Positions 1 through 11,352 of a stretch of DNA of 64,000 nucleotides are shown here, one piece after another. The stretch spans positions 2,108,001 through 2,172,000 of the forward strand of contig JARWIR010000018.1 in the NCBI GenBank assembly GCA_029959085.1, in the 5' to 3' direction. The notes below the pieces were generated by a model. The model searched no databases. It was given only the letters and a program-made list of their open reading frames with translations, and was not told the origin of the DNA. Position 1 is the first letter of the stretch; each line of letters begins with the position of its first letter. The position numbers were made by a program, and so were the translations under genes. Source of the stretch: Nemophila menziesii. Taxonomy: Eukaryota; Streptophyta; Magnoliopsida; Boraginales; Hydrophyllaceae.

Positions 1-58
1 TATACATTTGAAATGGCTTTTGTTTAACGTTGTTAAGCTCGACGGGTTACCTTATGTA

Positions 59-452
59 TCATTCCTTAACATAACCTCCCCAGCAGTGAGTGAGGTTGTC
101 AATATTTGCTACTCGAAATTTTCATCCATTGGCTCTTATTCCAACTAATTTATCCGAGATAACCTTTGTAACCATGAATGGTCCTAGCCAAGAGCTCTTG
201 GATTCACGCACCTACGGAGGAGTGTCAGGATTTTTCATTGCAACTTCTTCACCTATTCTGAACTCCTTTTTCTTCTTTTCTTTCTTAGGTTCTTTTGGGA
301 CCTTCGTGGCACGTTCTTTGTTTTTATTCTTTGCATGATCAAGGTGTGGACTTCCCTTAGGATTTGGAGGAACTTTAATTGGTGGTATCTTTCTTATCTC
401 ACTTTCCTCCACTCCTAAGGTCTCCTCAATGTTAGTTGGCTCTTTTGGTACC
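59..452 (-). pseudogene. Element A C-terminal GPF/CWGGY module after a basic linker
   Basis: Downstream of the protease stop near 455, the minus frame gives a very lysine-rich linker (about 412-240) and then a short domain with SSWLGPFMVTKV, FRVANIDNL and CWGGYVKE. The W-GPF-VTKV core looks like the GPY/F module that ends many Ty3/gypsy integrases. It is not the integrase end of the autonomous relatives B and F, which read GPYIVTKV followed by NGHRL. Family II elements C and D carry the same kind of domain with the same CWGGY ending. Two in-frame stops lie inside the copy, one just before the GPF motif and one after it. The spacer that follows (1-58) matches the spacer after integrase in B (8109-8145) and F (60025-60068). 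Integrase-tail function is inference. Confidence 0.65.
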
Positions 453-454
453 TG

Positions 455-1266
455 TTAAACTACATCTAAACAAAAACAATCCTCCTTGGAATCCAGATAC
501 TTCATTGGTCTAAATACGTTGAACTTCACCTTTTCGTCTTGGATACGCATAATCATTTCTCCATTCTCTAAATTAATAAGAGTACGCCCCGTGGCTAGGA
601 ATGGTCTTACCAAAATAATGGGGACATTCCTATCCGCGTCGTAATCAAGTATAACAAAATCAACGGGAAAAATTAACGTACCTGCCTTGACGAGGATATC
701 TTCTATCCGTCCCTCTAGATGTACGAGGGATCTGTCAGCCATCTGTAAGACCATGGATGTTGGTTTCGCAACTCCTATTTTCAACTTCTCAAAGATTGAT
801 TTGGGCATAAGATTAATACTTGCACCCAAATCTCATAGCGCTTTTCCTTTCCACTCATTACCAATAGATATCGGAATTCTAAAGCTCCCAGGATCAAGTA
901 GTTTGGGAGGTAACTTATTCTGACATATTGCACTACATTCTTCAGGTAAACCAATCATTTCATTCTCACAATACGGACTTTTGTTGGTGAGGGCTCTCTT
1001 TAAAAACTTCGCATACTTGGGTACATCTCTAATAGCTTCTAACAGAGGAATGTTAATGCTGAGACCTCTCACTCTGTTAAAGAATTTTGATAATCATCCA
1101 TATCACTCTTCTTTTGAACTCTAGATGGAAACGGTGGAGGAGGACGTTTTTCTACAATATCTTTCTTCTTTGGAATCTCATGAACTTTCTTTACTTCTTC
1201 CACTTCAACTTCTTTATTTTTATCCACCACATCCTTTTCTTTTCTAACAACTTCCTTCTCTTTCAT
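455..1266 (-). pseudogene. Element A gag-PR linker and aspartic protease (broken)
   Basis: The minus strand encodes a Lys/Glu/Val-rich linker (1266-1069) with RPPPPFPSRVQKKSD. A conserved stretch follows, with SINIPLLEAI and KRALTNKSPYCENEM (1072-833), and then a retroviral-type aspartic protease (829-455) with active-site motif DLGASINLMPKS and downstream IILVRPFLATGRT. The pieces are separated by a stop or frame change near 1069-1072 and a stop near 831, just before the DLGA motif. Athila proteases process Gag-Pol. This copy cannot be translated as one protein. The GPF-module region follows directly, where the autonomous relatives would continue into reverse transcriptase. Confidence 0.8.
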
Positions 1267-1289
1267 AGCAGGAAAAGGAGGTGGAGGAA

Positions 1290-2876
1290 GGTTCTTACCA
1301 CTTCTGAGAGTGATTATTTTACAATATTCGATTTGGATTGGATTTTCAGTGTCACTAGGGAGTTGCCCTTGTGGATGTTAATCAATTGTTTTGACATTTG
1401 TGCAACTTGATTCTCTAACATCTTAATGTGTGCTTCAGAAGCTTGTTGCCTTTGGATTGACTGTGCATGCAGGGCAATCAAATCTTCTACAGTCTTTCGA
1501 AGGTTATTCTCACCTTCTTGTGGTTAAGTAGGTAAAGCTTTCTAATTCATGGTGTCATTATAATTGTCTTGAGGAGGTTGTCTCTGAATATAATTTCCTT
1601 GTCCACCTTCATAGTTATTTTACGGTCTTGGATTATTGTTATTACCTTGGGGACGTAGCTGATATGCGTGAGTAGGATTAGCGGCCCCATTAGGATTTGA
1701 ATACTGAAACCCAGGATGGTTTTCGTTTGGTTGATATCCTTGACCATTCGGATTGTAGTTCCCTCTGTTGGAAACAAACATTACGGAGTCTTTAGTATTC
1801 TGACAATTCTCCCATTCATGATCATTTTACTCCACAATACGAACATCCATAAACTTCTTGCGTAGCATTCACTTCAACTCTTTTACTCAAAAAACCTTCT
1901 TTCACGGCTAACGTAAGTTGTTTCAATTGTTGTTCTAATGTGGTTTGTATTTTTTTCTCTAAGGAGGTGAACTTTTCTTTAATATTTACGTTATTAACTC
2001 CCCCTTTAACAGGTGTTCTCACAGTATTCCAACCCACTTCATTATTTACCGTTATATCCAAGATGATCTTCGCGTTAACGGGTAGAACTTGTAAAAATCC
2101 ACCACCACATAATAAATCTAAATCCTTTCTCAACTGTCCATCAAGGCCTTTGTAAAAGATTTTCAGTCATTGTTCTGAAAGGCCATGATCGGGGACTCTT
2201 CGCAAATAAAGCTGAAATCTCGACCAACTTCTACCCAAAGCTTCATCATATTCTTGTCGGAAATGTGCTAAATCGAGCTGAGCATCTAACCTCGTGTTGG
2301 ATGGGTAGTATCTGTCAAAAAACGCTGTCTATAATTGTTCCCAATTCATAATCTTTCCAGGTTCTTGCGATTCATGCCAATCACTCGCTCCATCTATTAA
2401 GAAAAATCGGAATGTAGCAAAATACATTTGATCTTTGTTACTCCTTGAGTGATGTAAGAATCGCAGATTTGCATAAACTTTTGTACCGCGCGAATAGGAT
2501 CTTCTCCGGGCTTGCCACGAAAGTTTCCGAAATTCTGAAATTGAGCTAACATACTCGAATCTAGACGAAATCTCAGAACAGCTATATCGGATGGGCCAAT
2601 CCCAAGAAGAGGAGCACAGAACGGTTCTTGTGTTGGACCATTGATGAACCATGGATCAGCTACTTGGGATTGAACTGGAGAATTAGGAGGTGGGACTTGG
2701 CCATTATTCTGACCGTTATTAATCGGAGGGTCGGCCATCTCTCTAGCTAATCTCTATTCTAACTCTTTCGCTTCTTGTTCTTCTCTCTTTCTCTTGTAAG
2801 CAAGTCTGACTAATGATTCAGGATTTTCAAGGATTGGAGGTAGTGTCTCAAGATCCTTAAATAGCCTCCTTCGCAT
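1290..2876 (-). pseudogene. Element A gag (broken)
   Basis: The likely start is the ATG at 2876-2874, matching the gag start of element G at 52324. Recognisable blocks are VADPWFINGPTQEPF, AQFQNFGNFRGKPGEDPIR and VQKFMQICDSYITQG (2738 to about 2430), then YFATFRFFLIDGASDWHES in another frame (about 2430-2329), LDLLCGGGFLQVLP (2133 onward) and VYGCSYCGV near 1830. A Gln/Asn/Pro-rich tail covers about 1777-1547. The zinc knuckle is interrupted by a stop after the second cysteine. Gag forms the virus-like particle and binds RNA. Frameshifts near 2430 and several stops make it a pseudogene. Element G (52324-53957) is the better-preserved relative. Confidence 0.8.
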
Positions 2877-2981
2877 ACACCAAACCTAAAAACCTGAAAA
2901 AGATGAACAAACAAAGCGTAAAACTGAAAAATAAAAATGAAACTAACACTAAAGGATAAACACCGGGGTCACACACTACCG

Positions 2982-2999
2982 TCCCCGACAGCGGTGCCA
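2982..2999 (-). promoter_or_regulatory. Element A primer-binding site (tRNA-Asp type, decayed)
   Basis: On the minus strand the 18 nt read TGGCACCGCTGTCGGGGA, just inside the LTR. The usual Athila-type site complementary to the 3' end of tRNA-Asp begins TGGCGCC and ends CCGGGGA. This copy differs by transitions at two CpG positions, as expected for old methylated DNA. It sets the orientation and marks the inner edge of the 5' LTR. Confidence 0.8.
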
Positions 3000-3005
3000 A
3001 AAACT

Positions 3006-4588
3006 TGGTGGTCCTATGTGTGTTCTAAAATAAAATGCAAATAAGGATAAGAGAACCACAACTGGAAGTGTACAATTGTCCCAAGTAATATATCAGATAA
3101 ATAGATTCGTTCTCAGGGACGGATTGGTTGACTCTAATGCTTATCGAATAGTGATTAATTGCACGTGAAAGCAAATAAATGATTTTAAGATTGTTTGTTT
3201 TGGTTTTAAATAACTAAGACAATAAATCAAAAGACTAAATTAATGCAAATATTAGACTAGACGCAAGAAAATAAAATAACTAAACACAAGGTATGAAAGG
3301 CAATACTTGAGAGACGCAAGGATTTCACCTAACTCTATTCATTCCATGTATTGTTTAAGGGACAAATCGGTAAATAGTAATTCTCGAGATTCAGGATTCT
3401 CCTTACCCCCGTCAGGGGTGGACTAAGGAGCTATTCTTAGGTGCTACAAACCCCGTCAGGGTGATTATAGTCCATCTTCGAATGATTAATTTCTTATTAC
3501 CCAATAGGCCATAGGATTAATTAAGCTCGTCAAAGTCATTAATTTCTATCCTACATTCATTAATTCGTTACATACCTAGACCCTCGTCAAGGTGATCCAT
3601 TCGCCACCAAATGGATTAGCCTAAGTATTAAGACCTATTGTTGAGTCACGAGTTCAATAATAGTAAATAAGTACAAATTAAGGAAAAATACTAAATACCC
3701 AATTTGATTTCAATTATTATAATCCCAAATTCAAACACATGAAATGAAATAGAATTGGGATTAACCCATTATGCGTTCTCAAGCACTTTATAAGTTTATC
3801 TCATACTAATACGAAAAACTAAGAATTTAAAATAAAATGAATTCATAATTTTTTTACAGATAAAATAGAAGAACCTAATTACGGAGTTGAATTGACTGAG
3901 AATTGGAAAGGTTGGAATTCTCCAACTCTTGGTTTCTTCTCTTCCTTGATCTAACTTCTTCTCTGGTGTACTGACTTCTCTCTTTTCTTAAGCGTATGAA
4001 TTGTATGTTAAAAATAAGAGTCTAAAGCCTATTTATAATTTAAAATTAGGACTAGGGATTTTCTAAAGGATTAAATGAAAATTAGAAAGCCCAAGTCCAT
4101 TACTTAAGCCCAAATCCCGTAACTGCTGCACCACCTCCACTAAATCAGATCTAACCGGCTCGTTTCAACTTGGAATGACTCCGTTCTAGTTGCTAAATTT
4201 CCGTAACTCAATGGGGAACAAATCATCTTTAAAAGTCAGATGCTGAATCCACTCTTAGATGGCTCGAAATCAGCAATCATTATCAACTTCCAGATTTGCA
4301 GCTTGAAATTGTCAATTCTTTCGGGATATTTCTTCTTGCTTTGACTTCATTACACGATCTTTGACTTTATTATTGGATTCCTCTCCTAGCTAGTATACAA
4401 AACCTACAAACTTTTCACTAAAAATAACAATATTACGCGCAAAAGTTTAATAAATGAAAAATACTAGAATTAAAAGAGGAAAATCGATTTATTATATATT
4501 AACACCAAAAGTATATCTAAATAGTCGAATAAACACCAAAAATGATATCTCCCAAGAGCATAAACTTAGAAAATTTAGGGAGACATCA
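3006..4588 (-). repeat. 5' LTR of element A (Athila family I, about 1.58 kb)
   Basis: The LTR runs on the minus strand from TGATGTCTCC (4588 downward) to ACCACCA (3006), with TG and CA ends. It aligns with the LTRs of B (27976-37171 without E), G (46478-52194 without H) and F. Shared landmarks on the plus strand are the CCCCGTCAGG tracts (3400-3460), TTCTCAGGGACGG (3111-3123) and the agaaccacaac stretch at 3050. A TATA-like sequence on the minus strand lies at 4037-4029. The first 46 nt contain an inverted repeat of the terminus. Only this LTR of A is in the window. Confidence 0.85.
4029..4037 (-). promoter_or_regulatory. TATA box in the LTR of element A
   Basis: The minus strand reads TATAAATAG here, about 550 nt from the LTR start. 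TATAAATA-type sequences occur at similar places in the LTRs of B (28531) and G (47031), so this is the likely core promoter for the element RNA. Confidence 0.55.
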
Positions 4589-5199
4589 CAAGGAAAGGCT
4601 TTATACGATTTGGGTGCGAGTATTAATCTTATGCCCAAATCAGTTTTTGATAAGTTTAAGATTCGAGATGTGAGACCAACCTCTATGGTCTTGAAAATGG
4701 CTGACAGATCCCTTGTACATCCTGAGGACGAATAGAAGATGTCCTCAACAAGGCAGGTACTTTAATTTTTCCCGTTGATTTTGTTATTCTTGAATACGAC
4801 GCGGATAGGAATGTCCCCATCATTTTGGGACGACCATTCCTAGCCACGGGGCGTACTATAATTGATGTAGAAAACAAAGAATTGACTATGCAAATCCAAG
4901 ACGAGGGGTAAAGTTCAACGTGTTTAGGGCTATAAAGTTACCAGATGTTCCAGCAGATTGTTTCCGAATGGATATAGCAGAACATGCCACGCAAGAGGTA
5001 TTTGATTTTATTTAATTATGATGATATCTTGCAGGCTGCCTTAATACTTGACTTACGTGAGATGATGGAAGAGTTTTCCGAAACAGTGGCAGCTCAGATT
5101 TCTAAGAATCCGAAATATAGGCGTCCTGCCTATGAACCTGTGAGAGAATCGTGTTAGATAGTTACTAAAAGGAAACCATCCATTGAATCTCCTCCGCAG
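4589..5199 (+). pseudogene. Element B protease end and PR-RT linker (broken)
   Basis: The frame begins at the A/B junction with ALYDLGASINLMPKSVF, the aspartic-protease active site, and continues to SLVHPEDE, where a stop at 4733 follows a frameshift near 4727. The next frame carries NVPIILGRPFLATGR up to about 4905. The stretch to 5199 holds the linker with AEHATQEVF and NPKYRRPAYEPVRE, also broken. The N-terminal part of the protease is left of element A, outside the window. Confidence 0.75.
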
Positions 5200-6800
5200 T
5201 TGGAAGAAAAACCTTTACCAGAACACTTGAGGTACGTGTATTTAGGTACTAATGACACTCTACCTGTCATTGTTTCAACAAATTTAACAGGTCCTCAAAA
5301 AGATAAATTGTTGCGTGTACTGAAAGCAAATAAAGAGGTGATTGGTTGGACTATTGCTGACATCTCCTATTGCCACCATAAAATTATTCTAGAGGATGAT
5401 AGTGCACGCTCAGTTGAAGGCCAAAGGAGACTAATTCCAGCTATGAAAGAAGTGGTGAAGAAAGAAGTTATTAAGTTACTAGATGCGGGAATCATTTATC
5501 CCATTGCTAGTAGCGAATGGGTGAGTCCAGTTCAATGTGTACAAAAGAAAGGTGGTATTACTACCGTCCTAAATTCTCAGAATGAAGCCATTCCCTCAAG
5601 GACTGTAGTTGGTTGGAGAGTGTGTATGGACTATCGTAAGTTGAACAAGGCTACAAGAAAAGATCACTTCCTTCTTCCTTACATCGATCAAATGTTAGAT
5701 AAATTGGCTGGTAGTGAATATTATTGCTTTTTGGATGGTTATTCAGGGTATAATCATATTTATGTCGATCCACAAGACCAACACAAGACAACTTTTACAT
5801 GTCCTTTTGGTACCTTTGCTTTCCGAAGGATGCCATTTGGACTATGTAATGCACCGGCCACTTTTCAGAGATGTATGATGACGATTTTCTGGGACATGAT
5901 CGATAATTTCTTGAGGTATGTATGGATGACTATTCTGTTTTTGGTGATAACTTTGACGAGTGTTTACAGAACTTGGAGAAGGTGTTGATTAGATGTAAGG
6001 AAACTGATTTGGTTTTGAACTGGGGAAAATCTCATTTTATGGTTTGTGAAGGTATAGTATTAGGACATAAAGTTTCGAGTGCAGGCTTAGAAGTTGATCG
6101 TGCTAAGATTGACTTAATTAAGACTCTTCCCCCTCCTATTTCTATAAAAGGGGTAAGAAGCTTTTTAGGCCATGCAGGTTTCTATCTCCGTTTCATCAAA
6201 GACTTCTCTAAAATTGCAAAACCTTTGTGTAACTTACTCGAAAAGGACTCCAAATTCCTTTTTAATGAATTTTGCATGAAGGCATTTCAAGAGATTAAAG
6301 AGAAGCTTATTACTGCGCCTACTGTGTTACCTCCTTATTGGAGGATTCCGTTTGAAGTTATGTGTGATGCTAGTGATTTAGCTATGGGTGATGTGTTAGG
6401 TCAGAGAAAAAATAAGTTATTCCATCATGTATACTATGAGAGTAATACTTTCACTAATGCTCAGATAAATTATACGGTGACTGAGAAGGAACTTTTAGCA
6501 GTAGTTTATGCATTTGACAAATTTCGTTCCTACCTCCTTGGGGAGATAATTGTTGTATTTACCGATCATTCTACTATTAAGTACCTTATGGAGAAGAAAG
6601 ATGCTAAGCCACGGTTAATCAGATGGGTTTTGTTTTTACAAGAGTTTGATTTAGATATTCGAGATAGAAAAGTGTGTGATAATCAAGTTGCAGATCATTT
6701 GTCTCGTCTTGAAGGTTCCGAATCGAATAATGGTCCTGGATTGGTTAGAGAAGAGTTTCCAGATGAGATTTTATTTGCTATCTATGATAGTGTTCCTTGA
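5200..6800 (+). pseudogene. Element B reverse transcriptase and RNase H (frameshifted)
   Basis: The first frame (5200-5988) has LPVIVSTNLTG, GWTIADI, DAGIIYPIASSEWVSPVQ, WRVCMDYRKLNKATRKDH, FLDGYSGYN and RRMPFGLCNAPATFQRCM, the fingers and palm of a Ty3/gypsy RT. A one-base shift near 5913 moves the catalytic [15 protein letters not shown] motif into the second frame (5922-6800). That frame continues through [18 protein letters not shown] into RNase H, with [36 protein letters not shown] and the final DHLSRLE. RT copies the element RNA and RNase H degrades the template. The catalytic residues are present but split between frames. No plausible start is needed because this is part of a polyprotein. 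Confidence 0.85.
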
Positions 6801-8101
6801 TATGCAGACATCGCTAATCTTATTGTGAGTGGTTCTTTTCCTAAAAGAGCTACTTCACAAGATAAGAAGAGATTAATAAGTCGTGCTAAACAAATCTATT
6901 AGGAGGAACCTTTCCTTTACAAAGTATGTGGTGACCAAATGGTGAGAAGATGCGTACCTGAGAATGATGTTTTATCAGTAGTTGCGGGTTGTCAATATTC
7001 ACCCTATGGAGGACATTTCAAAGGTGACCGCACAGTTGCTAAGGTATTACAATCTGGTTTTTATTGGACTACTTTACATAAGGACTGTCATGAGTATGTT
7101 AAGAAATATCATAGATTCCAGTTTACTGGTAATATATCGAAGAGGGGTGAGATGCCACGTAATAATGTTCTTGAAGTGGAAATATTCGATGTTTGGGGTA
7201 TTGATTTCATGGGTCCTTTGTACCATCAAATGGAAATCAATACATCCTATTAGTTGTTGATTACGTTTTTAAATGGGTAGAGGTTGTGGCCCTACCAACT
7301 AATGATTTGCGAGTAGTAATTAAGTTTTAGAAATCACACATCTTCACTAGACATGGCACAACTAGAGTTATTATCAGTGATGGAGGAACACACTTTGTGA
7401 ACAAATATTTGAAGACAGTTCTAGAGAAGCATGGGATAAGACATCGTGTTTCTACTGCTTATCATCCACAAGCCAATGGTCAAGCTGAGGTCTCTAATTG
7501 AGAGGTCAAATCCATCCTAGAGAAGATTGTTGGTCCCACAAGAAAAGATTGGTCAATGAAGTTAGATGATGCATTGTGGGCTTATCGTACTACGTTCAAA
7601 ACTCCCATTGGTGCATCTCCGTATCGTATGGTTTATGGTAAGGCGTGTCACTTACCTCTTGAACTTGAATAAGGTGCATATTGGGCCATAGCATAGTTGA
7701 ATTTAGATCCTACTTTAGCTGGTGAAAAGCGTATGATGAAATTGAATGAACTTGATGAGTTTCGATTACATCCCTATGAGAATGCTAAACTTTATAAAGA
7801 GAATACAAAGAGATGGCATGATAATCATATATGTGAAAAGAGGTTTGAAGTTGGACAAAGGGTCCTAAAATGCAACTCCAAGTTCAGCAATTATCCGGGT
7901 AAGTTGAGATCGAAATTGTATGGTCCTTACATTGTGACCAAAGTCATGCCTCATGGAGCTATAGAGATTGAACATCCAATCGAGCACCACACCTTCATGG
8001 TGAATGGTCATCGATTGAATATTTATCATGGAGGCAAGGATTGTAATTGCTCGGAAGATCCACATCCCAGAGAGGTCATGTACCTCCTCGAAGCTCCTTA
8101 A
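6801..8101 (+). pseudogene. Element B integrase (broken)
   Basis: The open piece at 6939-7253 holds the zinc-binding end. It reads YGGHFKGDRTVAKVLQSGFY and HKDCHEYVKKYHRF, so the CxxC pair seen in element F (KKCNRC) is replaced. The core begins at [10 protein letters not shown] frameshift follows near 7250. The second acidic residue is in [13 protein letters not shown] (about 7374-7413) and the third region is ANGQAEVSN (about 7470-7500). The C-terminal piece (7697-8101) has FSNYPGKLRSKLYGPYIVTKV and FMVNGHRLNIYHGG, a GPY/F module. Several stops lie between 7250 and 7700. Integrase would insert the cDNA; this copy is dead. Confidence 0.85.
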
Positions 8102-9098
8102 AAGCGAGAGGTAACCCGTCGAGCTTAACGACGTTAAAGAAAATCTAGTTCATTGTTTATTAGTTTATATCTAATTTCGTAGTATAAACTAGAGTAATTG
8201 TTGTTGATTTAGTGTTTATTTTTAAGAAATGAGAAAGGTTAGTTGTTTTTGATGATTTCAGGAGTGAAAAGGTCATGAGTTTGTGGTTAAAAAGGTGAAA
8301 AACGAAAAAATTATGGTTGCAATACAGTAGAACCAGGATTTCGCAAACCGGGAACCCGGTGAGCGACTGAATTGCTAACCCATCACACACAGAAGGCTGC
8401 GTATGGGCCCGCACCTTTCGACTCCAAACGGGAACCCGGTTGTGAGCTGACCGGGAACCTAGTTTCCAACGCTGTAGCCCCCAAACTCTCTGACATGTGC
8501 GTAAAGGGAGACGTAACACGTTACGTCTAAGTTGCGTTTGAGGTTGCGCTCGTGGACGCCAACCGGGAACCCGGTTTCGAAGGCCAACTCTCTAACCAGT
8601 GCGTCACCCAAGATGCAAGGCTGGTGCGTCCAGGTAAAAAAAATTGGAAATTTCACGCCGACACAGCGACGCAAAACTGGGAACCCGGTTATCTCTGACC
8701 GGGAACCGAGTTTCGTGTCAGAAGAGGCAGTTTTGGAGACCTAACCCTATGTTTTTTGCCTTCCTTCACAAGATAGCCTCCAATCCGTGTTCCATCTACA
8801 CACCACTCCAAAAATCATCATCAAAACACTTCATAATCATCAAATCCTTTCCTCAAACACCACATAAACACAAAATCAACTCAAAATCCTTCCAAAACAC
8901 CTTCAAAATCCATCTTTTCTCCAGAAATTTTTTTTCATCCAAGAATTAAATTGAACAACTAATCCTCTACTAACAGATCAAATAGCCTTTACTCATCTCA
9001 TAACTCACCTTGATCTTCTTTCTTTTATCCTCAAAACATCAAATTTCAAAACTTTTCTCTAGTTTTTTTTTGAAGTTTTGAGTTTGGGGTGAGTTGAG
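8102..9098 (+). other. Element B spacer between integrase and the downstream ORF
   Basis: I see no supported coding sequence here. The first 40 nt match spacers in A (1-58) and F (60025-60068). From 8330 to 8715 there is a GC-rich stretch with repeated GGGAACCCGG-type motifs. From about 8740 to 9098 the DNA is AT-rich and probably forms the leader of the next ORF. Confidence 0.7.
8330..8715 (+). repeat. Cluster of GGGAACCCGG dyad motifs (family I spacer)
   Basis: About six copies of ACCGGGAACCCGGT or close variants lie near 8347, 8428, 8450, 8561, 8678 and 8699. They are separated by unrelated GC-rich sequence that often contains a GCGTC-like word. The motif is nearly palindromic. The matching spacer of F has similar motifs at 57450-57840, and a second group occurs near 11130-11165. 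Spacing is irregular, so this is not a simple tandem array. Confidence 0.75.
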
Positions 9099-10352
9099 AT
9101 GACTAACCAGACAGATTCTTTCAGCTATTCTCGAAGAAACACACCAAGAACAAGAAACAATCTTGGTGCTACACAAGAAAGAGCTATTGAGATTCCAGAT
9201 TCAGGTCCTAAACGCAAGATTGGAGAGGTTCAGACTGCTATGAAGAGGAAAGATAACACAAGTAAAGATACTCCTACAAATCCTACCTTGGTAATTAAAG
9301 AAGAAGAAGAGGTCAAAGAGGATATTCCTAGCGAGCCCATCCCAGAACAAAGAGCTACCCAAAGAAAAACTATGGCACAGAAATCAAAGAGAGTTGTAGT
9401 TAGTTGGACTTATCAGGTTCGTGATAGAATTAATTATTTGAAGTTTGGTGTTGAAAAAGGATTCCGTCCAGGAATTATGAACAGTGAGTTTAAGGGTTAT
9501 GCTATTACTTGTGATAAGTTTGGGTGGACCGAATTGAGATAGAGAAACCTCACATATATTCCTACTATGGTGTGTGATTTCTATGAAGGATTATCTTTTT
9601 CAAATAAACAGTCAATTATCATAAGCAAAAAGGTATTACCTTTCTCAGTTGAGCTTATTCACAAAACTTTGAAATTTCCAAACTTTACTGGTACTTGCCC
9701 ATATCAAGAAACGCTTAATAGAGTTCTGATTCATGGGAAACGACCTATTCCAAAAGGTTGGAGATATGCTTGGCAAGTTTATAGTAGTTGTTTATTACGT
9801 TGTGCTAAGGTATGGTCCACATTCATAATCCCTACTTTCTTTGGAATTACTCACACTTCCGAGTTGAAAAATGAGCATATTATTTTTATAAAGTGTGTTA
9901 TTGAGGAACAATATATTTATGTTGCTCGTGTAATTTATGACACCATTATGGAGTTCGAGAAATCCCCAACTGTTCAACAAAACCTATAGCTTCCATGTAC
10001 CATCACTGCTTTATGTCTAGATGCAAAAATACCGCGTAGGAGCGAAGAGGTTGAACCTTCCGAAAATGGTAAATTCGATTGAGAACACTCATAATGAAGA
10101 AACATAACCAATGAAGAATCCTAGAGTTCCTCCGCCAACGAAAAGGGTAAATTTTGATAATGAGTTGGAGAATAAAATCTGAGTGTTGGAAGAGAAACAA
10201 GATGCGAAGATTACAACTTTAGGAAATGTTACAAAAGAGTTGGATCTTCTACTAAATATGTTACTTGGGGTGAGCAAACACGCCACCTATGGATTACTTA
10301 TAAAAGAAAATCTACTTGGACGCAACACTGACAACGAGCCTCGTGCTGGTTA
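9099..10352 (+). pseudogene. Element B downstream ORF (Athila-type, env position), broken
   Basis: The frame starts MTNQTDSFSYSRRN and has a charged N-terminus with KRKI and EEEEVKEDI. The main domain contains VRDRINYLKFGVEKGF, YAITCDKFGWTELR, VCDFYEGLSFSNKQ, VLPFSVELIHKTLKFPNFTG, AWQVYSSCLLRCAKVWSTFI and TSELKNEHIIFIKCV. The end has PPPTKRVNFDNELENK and a probable coiled coil with VTKELDLLLNMLLGV. Stops at 9540 and 9987 lie in one frame, with more after 10080. The domain resembles the 'putative plant transposon protein' domain found downstream of pol in Athila-like elements; its function is unknown. F (55766-57061) holds the best copy and C (14449-15566) a divergent one. Confidence 0.75.
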
Positions 10353-11352
10353 AGATACGTTTTTCTATCCCTTCTCATTTAGTGTATATTAGTTTATTTG
10401 CTTTAAGTCTTTTCGAGCCGTGGGGACACGACTAATTTTTGAGTTTGGGGTAGGGTTCGTTGCCTCATACCAGTTTTACGTGTTATTTGTTTTATTTGCT
10501 TTCAATAAAATTAATTGGGGGTTGCGTTTGACTGTAGAAGATCTTAAATGTCCCCATTAATCATACTTTTGATGAATCTATGATAGTAAATAGTGGACTT
10601 TAGGGGTTAGTATGAAACACACTTTAAGTGCATGCAAACATAGGTAATTGATAGGAAGAATTAATAAACAATGCAAAAGAAGTAAACTTGTACTTAAGGA
10701 AAATGTTTGGTTTGTAGAACGTGAGATCCAAATTAGTAGATAACCCACTTAGATATGAACAAGAGGCAATCTATGTAACTAGGAAAATGATAGGGGCAGT
10801 TCTTTGTTAGCCATTCGAGACCTTTTTAGCCTTTTATCCCTTGTATTAATATTATCCTTATTAGCCCAATTTTAAGCCTTAAAGCCTTTCTTTTGTCGAC
10901 ACAATATAAGACCATATCCCCTTAGTTTATTAGGCATTTCCATATGACCCGCACTTGAATCACGATCCTGAGACATGTCTCGAGCTTGAGTTTGGGATGG
11001 TGGGTCCATCTTTGGGAAATTACATTGGGTGGGAACTTATGTGTTTGTAATGAGACACAATTTCAGATGATATTAGTATTTGTAACCCTTTGCCGGGATT
11101 AAAAAAAAGGAAATCGAAAATCAATACAGTAGAAACCGGGAACCCGACCATCACAAACAGGGAACCCGGTTTGCTTCTGTACAAAAAAAAAAGAAAAAAT
11201 GAAAAATAAAATAAAGAAAGAATAAATATCCGGCAAAGTGGAATCTTCGTGAAATCATCTTAGTATCAATTGGGTTAACATGGGGACGCTAAATTAGCGC
11301 GTCAAATGGGTTGAGTGAGAACATTATCCGAGTCTAAACTCAAGCTCATGGA
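10353..11352 (+). other. Element B 3' spacer, left part
   Basis: This noncoding DNA matches the F spacer at 54650-55765 in reverse. It contains the TTTGAGTTTGGGG-type tract at 10439-10451, two GGGAACCCG motifs near 11136 and 11160, and AT-rich filler. It ends at the insertion of element C. The last five bases (11348-11352, atgga) are the left target duplication. No gene is seen. Confidence 0.75.
11348..11352. repeat. Left target-site duplication of element C
   Basis: The bases atgga precede the LTR of C and gtgga (27525-27529) follows it. The uninterrupted relative in F reads cgtggac at this place in sense, so the original target was probably gtgga and the left copy has changed one base at a CpG. 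Confidence 0.65.

Larger units (their letters stand above)
1..4588 (-). mobile_element. Element A: non-autonomous Athila family I retrotransposon (3' part outside window)
   Basis: Read on the minus strand the order is LTR (4588-3006), primer-binding site (2999-2982), gag (2876 to about 1290), gag-PR linker and protease (1266-455), a lysine-rich linker and a GPF module (about 452-59), then a spacer that leaves the window. No reverse transcriptase, RNase H or integrase core lies between protease and the GPF module. Plus-strand protease of element B starts right after the LTR at 4589, so A interrupted B there. The bases at 4589-4593 (caagg) are the candidate right target duplication; the left one is outside the window. 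Every coding part has stops or frameshifts. The Athila assignment rests on the tRNA-Asp site and protein similarity. Confidence 0.85.

Noticed and set aside
8160..8949. Several short overlapping frames on both strands between integrase and the downstream ORF of B
   Set aside because: They arise from the GC-rich motif cluster, which has few stops. None is conserved in the matching spacer of F.
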